The position numbers and the translations under genes are program-made. A stretch of DNA of 64,000 nucleotides, taken from Symsagittifera roscoffensis. Lineage: Eukaryota; Xenacoelomorpha; Acoela; Convolutidae. Under the pieces are notes generated by a model. The model saw nothing but the letters and a program-made list of their open reading frames with translations. It was not told where the DNA came from and ran no database searches. Shown here in pieces: positions 1-12,000 of this stretch. Position 1 is the first letter of the stretch. Each line of letters opens with the position of its first letter. Where the stretch lies: NCBI RefSeq assembly GCF_963678635.1, contig NC_087065.1, positions 52,583,858-52,647,857 of the forward strand, written 5' to 3'.

Positions 1-29
1 TAATCCGAATTGATAATCAAATAATAAAT

Positions 30-335
30 ATGACCGTGGACACCGGAAGCCCAATTTCATTTATAAATTGGACAGTGGCAAAACAGATTCTAGATTCATC
101 AGGAAAAATACAGTTTACTCCGGTTGAAAAATTGTACTTACCAGCACAATTCGTGGATTATAATAAAAAACCAATAGCAATATTGGGTGCTGTGAAGGCA
201 AATATACGGTCCGCTGGCTGGGAAGTTCCGGAGGCCACTTTTCTGATAACTGAACGAAGAACACGGTGTATTTTAGGGTTAGACTTACAAAGTAAAGTGG
301 GTATAACCACCAGGCAAACACCCGCCCGAAGATGA
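30..335 (+). pseudogene. Retroviral-type aspartic protease of the gypsy element
   Basis: The reading frame has the catalytic motif VDTGSP near its start, where DTG/DSG is the active-site triad of retropepsins. A hydrophobic strand and an ILGLDL motif near the C-terminus match the flap and second psi-loop pattern of this family (ILG.D). About 100 residues is the usual domain size. The ATG at 30 is probably internal, because the frame runs in from the window edge. The frame ends in TGA at 333-335, which overlaps the ATG at 332 of the next frame (ATGA). A -1 shift, or re-initiation, could have coupled the two in the active element. Confidence 0.8.
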
Positions 336-2014
336 AATCCCGATTTGATATAATGCTGTGCGAACAGTCGGGGCCGTGGAAAGAAAAATTCTATGAGGAT
401 TTTAAACCACTGTTTGACAGAAAAGGACGATCAGTACATCTTGTCGTAAATACAACGTTCAAATACCCTCTTTGCCCGATTCAGGAAAAGGGGAGGAGGA
501 TACCCATCCATGTGCAAGAAAAACTTGAGAAGGAAATTGAAAAATTACTATTAGAAGGCCATATTCAGAAGTAAGATAAGTATACCAGTGATTGTTTCAT
601 AGCCCCTATTGTCATTATAATGAAGAAAGACGATTCAATTAAATTGGCTCTGGATGCAAAGCCCATCAACAGACAATTATATAAAAACAAGTATCAGATG
701 CCGAATGTGAAGGAGCTATTAGACGGTGTTAGTCAGATAGTAACTGCACAAACAGCAGGTACCTTGTTTTTCACTGTGTTAGATTTGAAATATGCATATA
801 GTCAGTTAAAGTTGACTCCACAAACTGCAAGACAGTGTAATTTCAACATCGTACGGGGGAAAGCTACGGGCACATATAGATTTCTGACGGGATTCTATGG
901 GTTGGCAGATATGCCAGCCGAATTTCAACAAGCAATGGATCGGACGTTAAATCATTCCAGGAATACGTTTTGTTTCTTGGACGACATACTGATCGTCTCA
1001 AAGGGATCGGAGCTAGAACATGAAAAACTAATTACCGACGTTCTAATGAAGCTAGATAAGGAAAACTTATCTCTGAAGCTGTCAAAATGTGATTTCTTCA
1101 AAACAGAAGTAAATTGACTTGGACATAAACTTTCAGAAAGTGGGGTTACCCCGAAAATTACGAAAACGGAGGCTATCCTTAAGTTAGAGCATCCAAAGTC
1201 GCTCAAACAACTTAGATCCTTTCTAGGTAGTATTAATCACCTCGCGAAGTTTATACCGAATGCAGCCAATTTGACAGACAAGCTTAGACCATTATTGCGT
1301 GAGGAAAATGAAAAGAAAAAATTGAAAAACATTAAAATCCCATTAAAAAAAATTGAATGGGGACCCGAACATACTGAGGTGTTCGAGGAAATCAAACAAG
1401 CGGTAGCAAACATTGCTAAACTGAATTATTATGACCCGAATAGGGAAACTCGGGTCAAGTGTGATGCAAGCCATAGTGGACTAGGGGCATCCTTAGAGCA
1501 ACAAACGGAAAAGAACGAATGGATTCCAATTTCATTCGCGTCGCGCTACCTGACTAATCAAGAAAAAAAGTATTCTACTAATGAGCTTGAACTGTTAGCG
1601 GTAGTGTGGGCAGTTGATCGTTTCAAACATTACTTATTAGGAAAAGAATTTGTAATAGTCACTGATCATAAGGCATTAACATCGGCCTTAGAAGGCAACA
1701 GGTCTAACAAAACATATCAATCCCGATTAACGAGGTGGGTGGATAGATTACTGCCTTATCAATTCAAAATTGTCCATATTCCAGGGAAGGATATGGGGAT
1801 AGTAGATTATCTATCTAGAGAACCAACCGGAGAACCTTGGCCAGAAACCAAATTGGATGAAAAAATTGTGGTCACTTCGATTGAGTGCTTTCATAGAGCA
1901 CTCGACTGTTTATACAGTCGACTGAATGATACTGATGTAACAATTCAGAGTGAAAAAGTTCTAGAACATTCTCACAAACAGAAAAGAGCTGAAATCCAGG
2001 CGTGGTTGCCATAG
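332..2014 (+). pseudogene. Reverse transcriptase and RNase H of the gypsy element
   Basis: Frame 2 holds an RT N-terminal region (332-574), palm and fingers (620-1117) and, after a stop, thumb, connection and RNase H (1271-2014). Visible motifs are VLDLKYAYSQL (first catalytic Asp region), LTGFYGLADMPAEFQQAM, FLDDILIVS (the DD pair) and, after the stop at 1115, LGHKLSESGVTPK. RNase H shows VKCDASHSGLGASLEQ, YSTNELELLAVVWA and VTDHKAL, which carry its acidic catalytic residues, followed by the C-terminal IPGKDMGIVDYLSREP. Stops at 572, 1115 and 2012 make it non-functional as a single polyprotein. Confidence 0.9.
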
Positions 2015-2713
2015 CAACAAAACTGTCAAAAACCGAACAAAGCTCGACCGGAACGAGAACTGTGGCAATTCAAATTTTTGCCTATCAATAACGTGTTGAA
2101 TCAGAACACTCTTGTCAATTTCAATAGAGCAGTTCAGTCGGTCAATTTAGTCAAAAACAGAAAAAAAAACTCAGAAGAAATGGAGGACGGAAAAATGAAG
2201 AAAAAGACAGTGAGAATCGAAGACTGTAGGACACAGGAGGAGAGCGATCAATTAACGGAAGCAGAAATAACCGAGACTACCTTCCATCGAACATGTCGGA
2301 TTAGAAGAGGAACACTAGATAGAGCGGGGTCAGACAGCTTTGAGGAAGACAGCTGTGCTGCACGACCAGTAATGTGGGATCAAGACGCCGAAGAAACAAA
2401 AAACTTGCTATCCATTTGGGATCTGGTCAGCAAAGATCAGGAGATGCCGGGAAACATCAAAGAGCTAGATGCGATCACTCAGATGGTCACAAGCAGCCCA
2501 AGAGGCTCACCAACGAAATCAATCATAGAAGTGGATCTAACAGCGGATGATGACGATCTAGGTCCAGAAGTCAGCGAAGTTCAACCTTCGAAAAGGATCA
2601 ACAAACGGCAAACGCAGTTGGAAAGCTCAGTGGCAGACATGGGAGATGTCGAGAGTTTCAGTTTATCGAAACTATTCGATAAAACTGTTGGCTGAACTCA
2701 TTTCGGAGGATGT
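2015..2713 (+). pseudogene. Acidic spacer between RNase H and integrase of the gypsy element
   Basis: This stretch stays in the pol frame (open 2078-2695) but shows no recognised catalytic motif. It is rich in Glu, Asp, Ser, Lys and Thr, with short acidic runs such as VDLTADDDDLGPEVSE, and looks intrinsically disordered. In most Ty3/gypsy elements RNase H is followed closely by the integrase zinc finger, so about 230 extra residues is unusual. It may be a lineage-specific linker. A decayed second domain cannot be excluded. Confidence 0.55.
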
Positions 2714-4339
2714 GTGGATGGACGATTACGTCGCGTAATAGAGAGGAAGGATCGGGCAGGATTTGAACTTATGGGCCCATACACAAATCCGCTGTGGAAT
2801 CAACTCTCAGTAGTCGATGACTGCATTCTGGTAGACAATAGGATAGCAGTACCAGCTCAACTGCGTCAAGCAGTTATGAAGCGCATTCATAGAGGACATC
2901 CGGGGCAAGAGGCAATGATTGACGAGTCAAACTATTTGTGGTGGCCCCACATGCACAAGGATATCGTAAACCTAGCGGAGGAGTGTAGAGAAGGTACACG
3001 TTATGGTAAGAATGCAAAATATATTTTACCAAAAAATTCTTCACAACCACTGCCACTGCTATCGCAGCCAGGGCAGGAAGTTCAGTTAGATTACGCGGGA
3101 CCTTTAGAAGACTATAAAGGAAAGAAAATCTACCTGCTGACAGCGATTGATCGGTTTTCGAAGTTTTTTTCGGTGAAAGTAACAAAATCAACGGGGGAAA
3201 AATCCACTATAAAGTTTCTACGGTCGTACATAGATACACACGGTATCCCAGAATCGATAAAAACCGACCAATTTTCCGGATTCAAAGGAAAAGCCATGAA
3301 AAAATTCTGTCTCGAAAATAATATAGAATAAAAGTTCTGTCCGGTGGGCGACCATCGCGGGTGTGGTTTAGTCGAGAGAACAATTCAAACTATAAAAAGG
3401 CGCTTGGGGGTGATGTTACTGGAAGAAAATGTAAAGTCAATTAATCTATGTCTCAGTACGATCATTAGGGACATGCGGTGGATAAAACAGAAAACCATAC
3501 AGAAATCACCGTTTGAAGCACATTTTGGTAGATTACCAAAAACGGAATTTAAAATTATACGAGATAAATTTGTAGAATTCTCTGATAATTTAGATAAGCA
3601 GCATCTGGAGAGGTCGGCCCTAACTGCAAGCCAACTCAAGAAGAGGATTGACCAAACTCGGGATTCCCTAAAGATTGTCAAAAAAGGGCAGAAAAGCAGG
3701 GATGTCAGTCCCCTTTTCAAACAAGCCAGTATGACAACTCAGGAAAGAAACAGAGCAAGAACTCTGCGGAACCTGTTGGAGGCTAACGCTAACTGGAACG
3801 CAGAGCGGCGTAGATATGACGGACCCAGCCTCTCGCAATTAGTGGACACCACGAGTACAATCGACCCTGACCTGCGAAAGGAGCTACTTTACTCATGGGA
3901 AAAGGTATTTGTTGAGGACAAACCAAAGGGGTCGGAGTGGAACAGCCACAACCTCAGTCGCAGAGACGAGACGAGAAAAAGTGGGGCGGCACTGACAAAA
4001 CCGTTCAAGGGGAAGGTTGCTTTCGATTCACCAAAAACAGTGACAACAGCTGCAGGAGCAGTATACAGGAAAAGTGATCTGGTGAAGTTACCGAGTTCTC
4101 CTACGAAGACACCCAAGGAGGGAACAAATCAAAAGGAGAAGGCAAAAAGTCCACTAGAGGAGCCAAAGAGCAAACACCAGAAGAAAGATGACGAGCTATT
4201 GGAGGACACAATATCGGAAGAGGAGGACTGGAATATATCGAGGGAACAGGCAAAAGACGAACCTCGGGGGTCCAAAGACAATGGGACCGAAAACGCAAGA
4301 ACAGGTGGCGCTAAACCCGGTAGGGGAATCGCGAGATAA
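2714..4339 (+). pseudogene. Integrase and basic C-terminal tail of the gypsy element
   Basis: The N-terminal part has the RIHRGHPGQEAM and YLWWPHMHKDI pattern of the gypsy integrase zinc finger. The expected C-x2-C is damaged: CREGTRYGKN has Gly in place of the second Cys. The DDE core is readable: QLDYAGPLEDYKG, then AIDRFSKFF, then KTDQFSGFKG (Phe where Gly or Asn is usual), and, after the stop at 3329, GLVERTIQTIKRRL with the catalytic Glu. After about residue 120 of the last segment the frame becomes Lys/Glu/Ser-rich and disordered to the stop at 4337. Confidence 0.85.
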
Positions 4340-5112
4340 AAGAGATCAAACACTTAAAAACAAGGGCAAAGAAAAAAAGACAGCTGCTGTAGCAGCAGAA
4401 GAAGTTACTAATCCAAAACAATCAGATGGGGATCAAGCTGATCGTGCAGGCAGTTCGGGCACCAAAAGTGGACACTCTAGGAAGCGCATAACAAGGGACA
4501 CGTCACCTAGCTCAATCTTGAATGCGTTCCAAAAACAAGATATGGGAGACGAAGAATGACAAAGCCTCGCCGAACAAGTGCTGACTAGAGGTCTACAAAG
4601 AGGACAAAATTATTAAATCCAGAATGGAAGATCAAACAGAGACGACAGGCAAACACGGATCTCCGTCAGGAATTTTGGACGATTCAGTCGTAGTCGATCA
4701 AGGAAGTGCGAACGTCAGGCGTAGTAAGCGAACCACGAAAAACCAGGGGCCTAAAAGACTGGGCAGCCCCGTCAAACATTCGGTTAAATTCATTAGCGCG
4801 GACGACGATGCAGACGTTAACGAAATGGCCTTAGAGAAGTACCGATCCGGACTGGCGAATGTCAAAACGGACAAGAACAATCCGATGGAAACCCGACTGA
4901 AGCTAAAAAACAGTAACCAATCTCAGCTACTAACTTCATTAAAAGACAAGATCAAGAACAGTAAATTAACAGTATCTTTTCTTACTTTTATTCCTCAACA
5001 CGCTACGCAGTTTAGGGATACCACACTGTCTTATAACACGCGTAAGCGGCAGATTAAGGCAAGTAACTTGGTCTTTTTATTAAGATATGAGACGCTAATA
5101 CATCACTTGTAG
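4188..5112 (+). pseudogene. Purine-rich 3' reading frames downstream of integrase
   Basis: Two open stretches (4188-4559 in frame 3 and 4624-5112 in frame 1) continue the A/G-rich composition of the element. Both are Lys, Asp, Ser and Thr rich, with short basic clusters such as VRRSKRTTKNQGPKR. I see no transmembrane segment or envelope-like motif and recognise no domain. They may be the end of the pol tail or an extra ORF, now shifted between frames. Confidence 0.4.
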
Positions 5113-7950
5113 TTTAAATTAGAGTGTGAAGATAGATTGAAAACAAAACTTGGCTCTGATACACGAGCAGCCTTGCTTAAAATATTTATTTGGAGTAGTC
5201 CCAAATTTCTCTTCTGTGTGGCATAAAATTCAATCTCGTTTGCTGAAAAGGTGAAAATTTGCAATTGTTTTGGACCAAAAATCAACAAGATTGCTCGTAC
5301 CATTGCAAAACCCTGAACGTTTCGACTGTCTTTTAAGGACTATGAAGCAGTGTTCGCTTTTGAAAAATGATGAACTTTTCGAGAAAAAAAAACGAAAAAA
5401 AATTACGTAAAGTTTGAATTTTTCTTAAATCATCCTCCCACATTCCATATAAAGTACAAAGTTAAGGATTTTGCTCCTAGTAACGTAGAAATTATGACAA
5501 ATGACATGTTCAACCAAATTGGAACGATTTCTACGAGGGTTTAAATCTCCGTTACGCGTTAATAGCGCAAAATATAGCGCGCGTTATTTGTCCCAAATTG
5601 GTCATATTGGCAATCATTAAACCCTTATATCTTTATGAAAAATTATCTCTTCAAAATTGAGCTCAGAACAACTTTTCGGCTGACATAAAAAAATTTTGTC
5701 AAGAAGTCTAGGTTAAAATGTCGAAATTTGTCTGAAGAAAAAAAACCCGTTCCCAAGCATAAATATTCTGTTACTTTCGTTACGAAAGTCGGAATAATAA
5801 TCAATCAAAAATCACTGGTCGAGAAGGCATGCTTGCGGACTGGACAGCTCAAAAGAAAATCCCCCGATATTATAATCGCACCGGATACCTTTCGGAGGAC
5901 CAAATGATTCCAAAACAAACAAGACTTCTCGTATATCAGGGCAAAGCCCTAATGTTCTGACTGTCCCTTAATTCATATCGAATAGATCTTTGGGAAAAGG
6001 ATATAATGAAAACCTGTAATTTTTTGACAATATCAAAGTTTGCAATGTTGAGTCGCATAAAATTAATACGACCAATTCAATTAGCTAGCCTCAATTTGGA
6101 ACAATTTTTCTGTGCGGCATAATTTGCTACGGAATAATAATTCGCGTTACGCTCTCGGCATTATGAATAAACTCTTCAAAGTGCGCATAATTTAGTCCAG
6201 AACATGGCCAATTTGACAATTTCAAATTGCCAGAAGTTTACAAAAAAAGATCGAAGGTAAAATATCTTTTTAAATTTGAACTCAAAAAGTCAAATATCGT
6301 CAATGGGGCAAAGAAAATTTTTGTTGAAAACTATTATTTCGATCGGCGAAATTTGATTGAATGAAATAAAACACACCGATTATAATTATTTCGTTTTCTT
6401 CAAAAGTCGGATTAATTAACCCATTGATTGTTTAAGATCCCCATTATTAGTATTAGGCAAAAAGCAACTTAGTGAACTAAATTTAAGTTGGAAACAATAA
6501 ATAAAAGTAAAGTCTAGAATAGAATCATTAATGGAATTAAAATAAACTGACAAACTAGCAGCGATAATTTTTAATTAGTTCTTGGGCGGGATATTTCGCC
6601 ACGCATAAAAATTTTGCGTTACGCTCTCAGCAATAGGAATAACTTCTTCAAAGCGCGCATAATTTAGTCCAGAACATGGCCAATTTGGCAATTTTCAAAC
6701 CCCCAAAATTTTACAAAAAAATAAAGTCGGAATAATTATGCGTGTAATACGCCCAAATTATTTTCCTTCTTCGCGTGAATTTTTGTCACAACTGAACTTG
6801 CGATAAACTAAGGCGCTACAAGGATTGTTGTATAGGGGAGCATTCTCTTGATCTGCGTGGGCCAAGCCGGCTGTGCACACCACTAGGTAACTACCATGAG
6901 TATGTCTAAACTGCTCGTTTTATATTTTACACACGTAACGAATTATCCCGCATTACAAGGCAAATCGTTCCAAATTGAATTGAGGCTGCTAATAAGTTTA
7001 ATTTATTCCATACACGACTCAAATTGTAACACTTGAGTTTTTATATGACCAGCATAAAATTGATCGTTTTGCGCAAACTTAGCTTAGCAAAAATTGTTTG
7101 AGACCAATTCCACGGCAGTCGGAACATTCAGGGCTTTGCCCTGATAGGAGCAGTCTTTTTGTGTATGCATAGCTCCGATGAATTTCCAGCTATCTGCTAC
7201 ATTGCATATTGGTTTCTTCACAACAAAAGTTCTTTTTTATCCTTTACGACAAAAGTATCAAATTTAAAGTTTTGATGGCGTCTGGGATCTGATAGGTCTG
7301 GGTGACAATTTTGTATCACTGCTGTTGGCGAATTTTCTAGAAAAAAAATTTTCATCATGTGTTTCTTGACTGTTGAGTTAAAATACGGAGGATTTTCTCC
7401 TAGATGAATTTAGTCTTACAGGGATTTTATCTTGACTTCGGCGTATTTTGACTTCGGAGATTTTTTCCTAGACCTGAGAAGGTCCTATAGTGGAACTCAA
7501 AGTCAAAATATGAAGTCGAATCGGTCGAAACCAAGGTCGAATACAAATTTTAAGTATGATCAACTGAAATTGACCAAATAGACCAGCGATGACAGCGGAC
7601 GCTGTTGGAGACATAAATTCGACTCACATACTCGATGGAGGACATCGACCAACCCATCAATAACTAAATCGACCACTTCAACTCGGATCCTCGTTCACAC
7701 TCGGTAGAATGGTTTTTTCTCGGAACACACTGGAAATATTGGTTGAACATCTTTTTGGTCGAAAAGCCTTCTTGGGCAAAACTGATCAAACGTTTTTTTG
7801 TCGATCAAACACGGCTAAAAACCTTACTCGTCGAACATAGTCGAAAGATAGATGATGCTAATCGAGTCGGTCGAAACAAAATTTGCGAACGTTTTTGTCT
7901 CTTTAAATAGCCTGATAATTTCAAATTGATAACATCTTTGAAATGTTTCA
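5113..7950. repeat. Intergenic DNA carrying dispersed repeat family DR-A
   Basis: No gene is visible. Several diverged copies of one repeat lie here: about 5500-5800, 5925-6420 and a partial copy 6580-6745 in + orientation, and about 6960-7165 in - orientation. Shared blocks are a palindrome around TCAGGGCAAAGCCCTGA, the phrase TTTAGTCCAGAACATGGCC, and AAAGTCGGAATAATWAT. A further copy is at 10945-11435. The stretch 7400-7900 is full of short GTCGA-type words but has no clear unit. Confidence 0.6.
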
Positions 7951-7951
7951 G

Positions 7952-7971
7952 GAAAGAAGACGCCAATTAAA
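7952..7971 (+). CDS. Possible 20-nt microexon of gene 1
   Basis: A strong acceptor (TGTTTCAG) and a consensus donor (GTAAGTT) flank 20 nt that would encode ERRRQL plus two bases. Those two bases complete a Lys codon with the first base of the exon at 8742. With it the assembled coding length is an exact multiple of three. The charged sequence suits what follows (YKQKEYASTL). It is so short that chance cannot be excluded, and exons further upstream were not found. Confidence 0.35.
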
Positions 7972-8741
7972 GTAAGTTAATGACAACAACTTTCGACTAA
8001 GAAAAGTCAAATCTTTCAGCACATCAGAAGTTGTTTTTTTTTGTTTAGAAACTGAACTCGTTTGAGCGACCTACAAGCAGAATTTCAGTTACAAATCTTT
8101 CTTATCGACCAAGATCAGGGTTAGTTCTGATTGCTCTAAAAACCTCTACAGTAGCAAAGTATACATTAGCAGGGGCTGTTTTTAGGGGATGGAGGGGATT
8201 AAGGGTGGTGGACACACTCACCCCCCTCCCTCTCAAATATTCAAAAAAACGACACCTTCAGCACCAGCTGAAATCTATATTCTAACTAGTGGCCTTCTAG
8301 TGCTGTCTACCTTAACTTGAACTTGAGTGAAGAACTACTGTTTCGATGGGAATTTAATTATCTACCAAATACTTTTATCCGGAAAAGATTAAGAGATTTT
8401 TAAAGGGTGGTATTTTCGGCATTTTGAGAGCTCAGAAAACTAATTTAGTTAGCCACAAAGTAGTTATCAAAAAAAAATTATCAAAACCTTTTTTCGAAGA
8501 TGATTTTCTCTATTCTCGACCTTTAATTTTTCAACTTTATTTTCACCTTAAAAGATTTTTTTTGAAATTTTTATTACCTCCTTTCTGTAAGCAGACGGCA
8601 TAAAATTGGCCACAAGTTCTTCATAAAAAATAGTTATTTCGAATTTTAGTTTTTTTGCTTTCATTTTCAATTTTTACGCTGATCTGATTATTTTGTGATC
8701 AGTCGAGCACCATAGCTGAAGTTAATTATTATTTTTTCTAG

Positions 8742-9022
8742 GTATAAGCAAAAAGAGTACGCTTCTACGCTAACTTGGCTCCACGAGAAACTTTCCCCGA
8801 GACGTCGTGTCGCCTCGGCCACCGCTGCATCTCGCGCCTCCCCTCTCGCAGCTCCCTCGAGTGTAGACCCGATGAACGCAGGTGTCGTCGGGAGAAAGCT
8901 GATGGCTGTTGATAGACCGCTGAGTTCGGCTGGACTGTACAACGATGTGCTGCGATCTAGTCGGCATTCGGGTTCCGCAGTTTACCGACCGACTTCTGGG
9001 AAGAAGAATGCATTGCCTCCAA
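8742..9022 (+). CDS. Gene 1 exon: basic Ser/Ala/Arg-rich segment
   Basis: The acceptor TTTTTTCTAG precedes it and GTAAGC follows. It enters with two bases carried over and leaves with one. It encodes YKQKEYASTLTWLHEKLSP, then a low-complexity Arg/Ala/Ser stretch, then MNAGVVGRKLMAVDRPLSS. It is distinctly more GC-rich than the surrounding DNA. The ATG at 8872 is internal to the open exon, so it need not be the start. Confidence 0.65.
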
Positions 9023-12000
9023 GTAAGCATTTAACGGATTTCTCAAAGTGTCTAAAAAAACAAAATAAAAAGTTTTAAAAAAAACAAACTATTTTTTCGA
9101 CAAACTAGAAACAAAAGCTACAGCAATGATCTTATTCTTTTAACGTATCACTGCAATTGCTTGAAAATGTTTCTCGATGTTTACTTGACAGGAATCGGAG
9201 ACGTGGTTCTTCTGGCGCCTCAAAACAGTGGCCATATCATCTCCATACCAGACAGAAACATAGCACTTATCATGATTGCAGAGGCAACAGGTAATAACGT
9301 GGTTTAATCGAACACAAGCGTTGAGAAGATTTTTTGTGTTTTATTTTATAAAGCTTATTAGCAATTGAAAATTTTCTAAACCTATTCTGGAGGGAGTTTT
9401 TTCGAGAATGAGGACTCTATCTTAGGGGAGCAGGATTTGGAGGATTTAAATTTCGATACAAAAAATCCCCCACCCACCCCACACACACACACGCACACAC
9501 TCACACACACGCACACACACACACACACACATAATATATACACGCCCATTATCGCCAAAATAGGGAATTTCGTTACAAGGTACAAAACTCGCATATGCTT
9601 AACGTTAATTAGTTTTTTTACAATCGTGGAAAAAACCCAAAGCGTAAAACTATAATTTGCATTAAACTCTATTTCATTCACCATGTAATCTCCAGATAAG
9701 AAATGGTTAATATTTATATTTATGCTGTAGCTGTGAATGGGGGTGTGGTGAGTCGTCTGACGAATGACGAGGAAAGATTCGTGTATGTGAGATTGGACCA
9801 GCTGCAGTTTGATCACACCTTCGGCTGGTGGAAACCAAACAATTACTTTGGAGACAGGTGTGCACATCTAACCACAATATTTCTGCTGCTAGCTCTGATA
9901 ATGATCCTACATTCATGAATTAGAGTTCAAGGTCACACCTTTTTTTCATCTTCCTTATCTTTTTTTGGATATAAAAAAAATATCCAAAAATTTCACATCG
10001 TCATTATTGCAAAAAAAAACGTCAAACGTTTATTAGATCGCTTCTTAGCCAAATTGGATCTTGTTCGAGTATCCTGTTCTAAAATTGTTTATATTTTTAC
10101 TATTTTAACTGAGAAAAATTAAATTTTGAGGTGTTGTGCTTGGATCAAAAAATCACTTGAATCGAAAGCAAAAACTTTCGACTGAAGCCTTTCATTCCGA
10201 ACTGTTTTTACAAGCAAACAGGACTGCTCGGATATCAGGCAAATCCTTGAATATTCAGAATGATTTATAATTTGCCTCCAGTAGTTTTGTCGACTCTTTT
10301 CCCTCCCTCCCCCCTCCCTACCTGAAAACTTTTATAGCAAAAATTTGTTCACACTTTCTGATTGTTATAAAAACTGAACATGGCCAACATATTTGGTTTT
10401 CATACTTAATCTAGTAAAATTAATCCTTACACCATAAAATTGATACAAACCCAAAATCGGAAAGGGGAGGGAGGGAGGGAGGGAGGGAGGGAGAGAGGGA
10501 GGAGCCTTTGATACGCTTAAAACTTTGAACTGTCAGCATCAAATAATCAGCGCTAAAAATTGAGTCGCATACAAAAATAATACGACTAATTCAATTCAAT
10601 TCGGAAGACAATAGAATACATTGTTTTTACGAAACTTGAGGGTCAGCCAGCCAATCTAGAGGTCCTAAAATAGTACCAAAGGGGGGTACCCTTTGGGTAG
10701 TCAGGGGTCGAGTACCTGAGGGGGGCGTCCTAGCCCCCCTAAACTTTTTTCTGGTTCGATTCAAACCATCACAAGTTGGGGTTTGTTCTATCACAATTTA
10801 TGAGACAAGGAATTTCATTTGCTTGCTGGTTGCCTAATTTTTCAATAGGAATATGATTGTTTTGTATTTCTGAGAAATGAAGCTGTCAAAATTACGCTAG
10901 TTGATAACTTTTCATGTTTTCAAACTTTTATGCTTGTCGAGGGGTCAAGAAGACTGCTCGCCTATCAGGGCGAAGCCCTGACTGTTCCGACTGCCCCTTA
11001 ACCTATATCGAACTATTTGGAAAAAGAAGAATTTTTTGAAAAACTGAAAATTTTGGACAAAATCAAAGATCAGGTGTAGAAATTTGATCATAAAAAATTA
11101 ATACGACGTATTAGCCAGCTCCAGTTCTTAATTGGAACGATTTTTTTGTGCGATATTGTGCCTAAATTATCTGAGATACGTTTTCAGCATTATGATTAAA
11201 ATATTCAAAACGCGCATAAATTAGTCCAGTGCGTGGCCAAATTGGCACTTTTCAAACTCACAGACTTTTCCAAAAATTGATTTATATATCTTTTCAAGAA
11301 GTCAACATCTTCAATGGGGTACAAAATTTTTTGTCAAAGACTAAAACTATTATTCCTATCGCCGAAAGTTGACTGAATAAAAAAAACCACCACAAGCAAA
11401 AATACTCCGTTTTCTTCAAAAGTCGGAACAATAATGTAAGAGTTTAGAACAACAACCGACTAGATTTCAAGTCAATGGGTCTTCAGCCTGAGCCTCAAAA
11501 ATTAAAGTGTTTCAAACTGCAAAAACTGTGATCAATAGAAATTATATTTTTTAATATGAGAAGTTTAGATAAACTTATTAGCTTTTTTGTCCGAACAGAT
11601 TGTATCAGATGTCTTCCGCATGTTTGATCATTAGGTTTCAGAAATGCATAAATACGAACCGCTAATTTTTCGCTATCCTGTTTCTACTATCGTTTTTTTC
11701 GGCTATCCGATATTGGCCTTACGCCAAGTCACCCCCTCATTTTGTTCAACAGTTTGTTACGTTTTCAGAGTCACTCTGATGGACTCAAAGAGGTACACAA
11801 AGTTTAAAGTGGATCCAGTTCAGTTGGCATTTGAGACCAGAATGCAATTCAACCCATCCGGCACTCTACAACAACAGCAACAGCAACAACAACAACAGCA
11901 CCAACAACAACAACCCAAACAGGCTAGTTTTAATTTATCTGTCTCAGCAAGTCAAAGCCACTCAATCATTTAATAATTTTTCTGAGATACCAATTTGGAG

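Larger units (their letters stand above)
1..5112 (+). mobile_element. Decayed Ty3/gypsy LTR retrotransposon, 5'-truncated by the window edge
   Basis: The order protease, reverse transcriptase, RNase H, integrase is that of Ty3/gypsy pol. Protease lies in frame 3. Everything from RT to the integrase C-terminus lies in frame 2, broken by in-frame stops at 572, 1115, 2012, 2693 and 3329. Sequence between the stops is well preserved and no frameshift is needed, which suggests decay by point mutation. Gag would lie left of the window. I found no convincing 3' LTR or polypurine tract after 5112, so the right boundary is only where coding-like, purine-rich sequence ends. Inactive as read. Confidence 0.9.
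9858..11768. other. Gene 1 intron with GGGA tract and repeats
   Basis: This long intron has no exon that I can support. It contains a (GGGA)n tract at about 10465-10503, a fragment of the hAT-like MITE (about 10640-10745, with CCCTTTGGGTAGTCAGGGG), and a DR-A copy at about 10945-11435. Confidence 0.6.

Noticed and set aside
8688-9030. Two - strand frames opposite the first exon of gene 1
   Set aside because: Shadows of a GC-rich exon with good splice sites on the + strand.
9382-9867. 161-residue frame on the - strand and Thr/His-rich frame on the + strand
   Set aside because: Both run through the CA microsatellite and overlap a supported exon of gene 1; their composition is that of the repeat.
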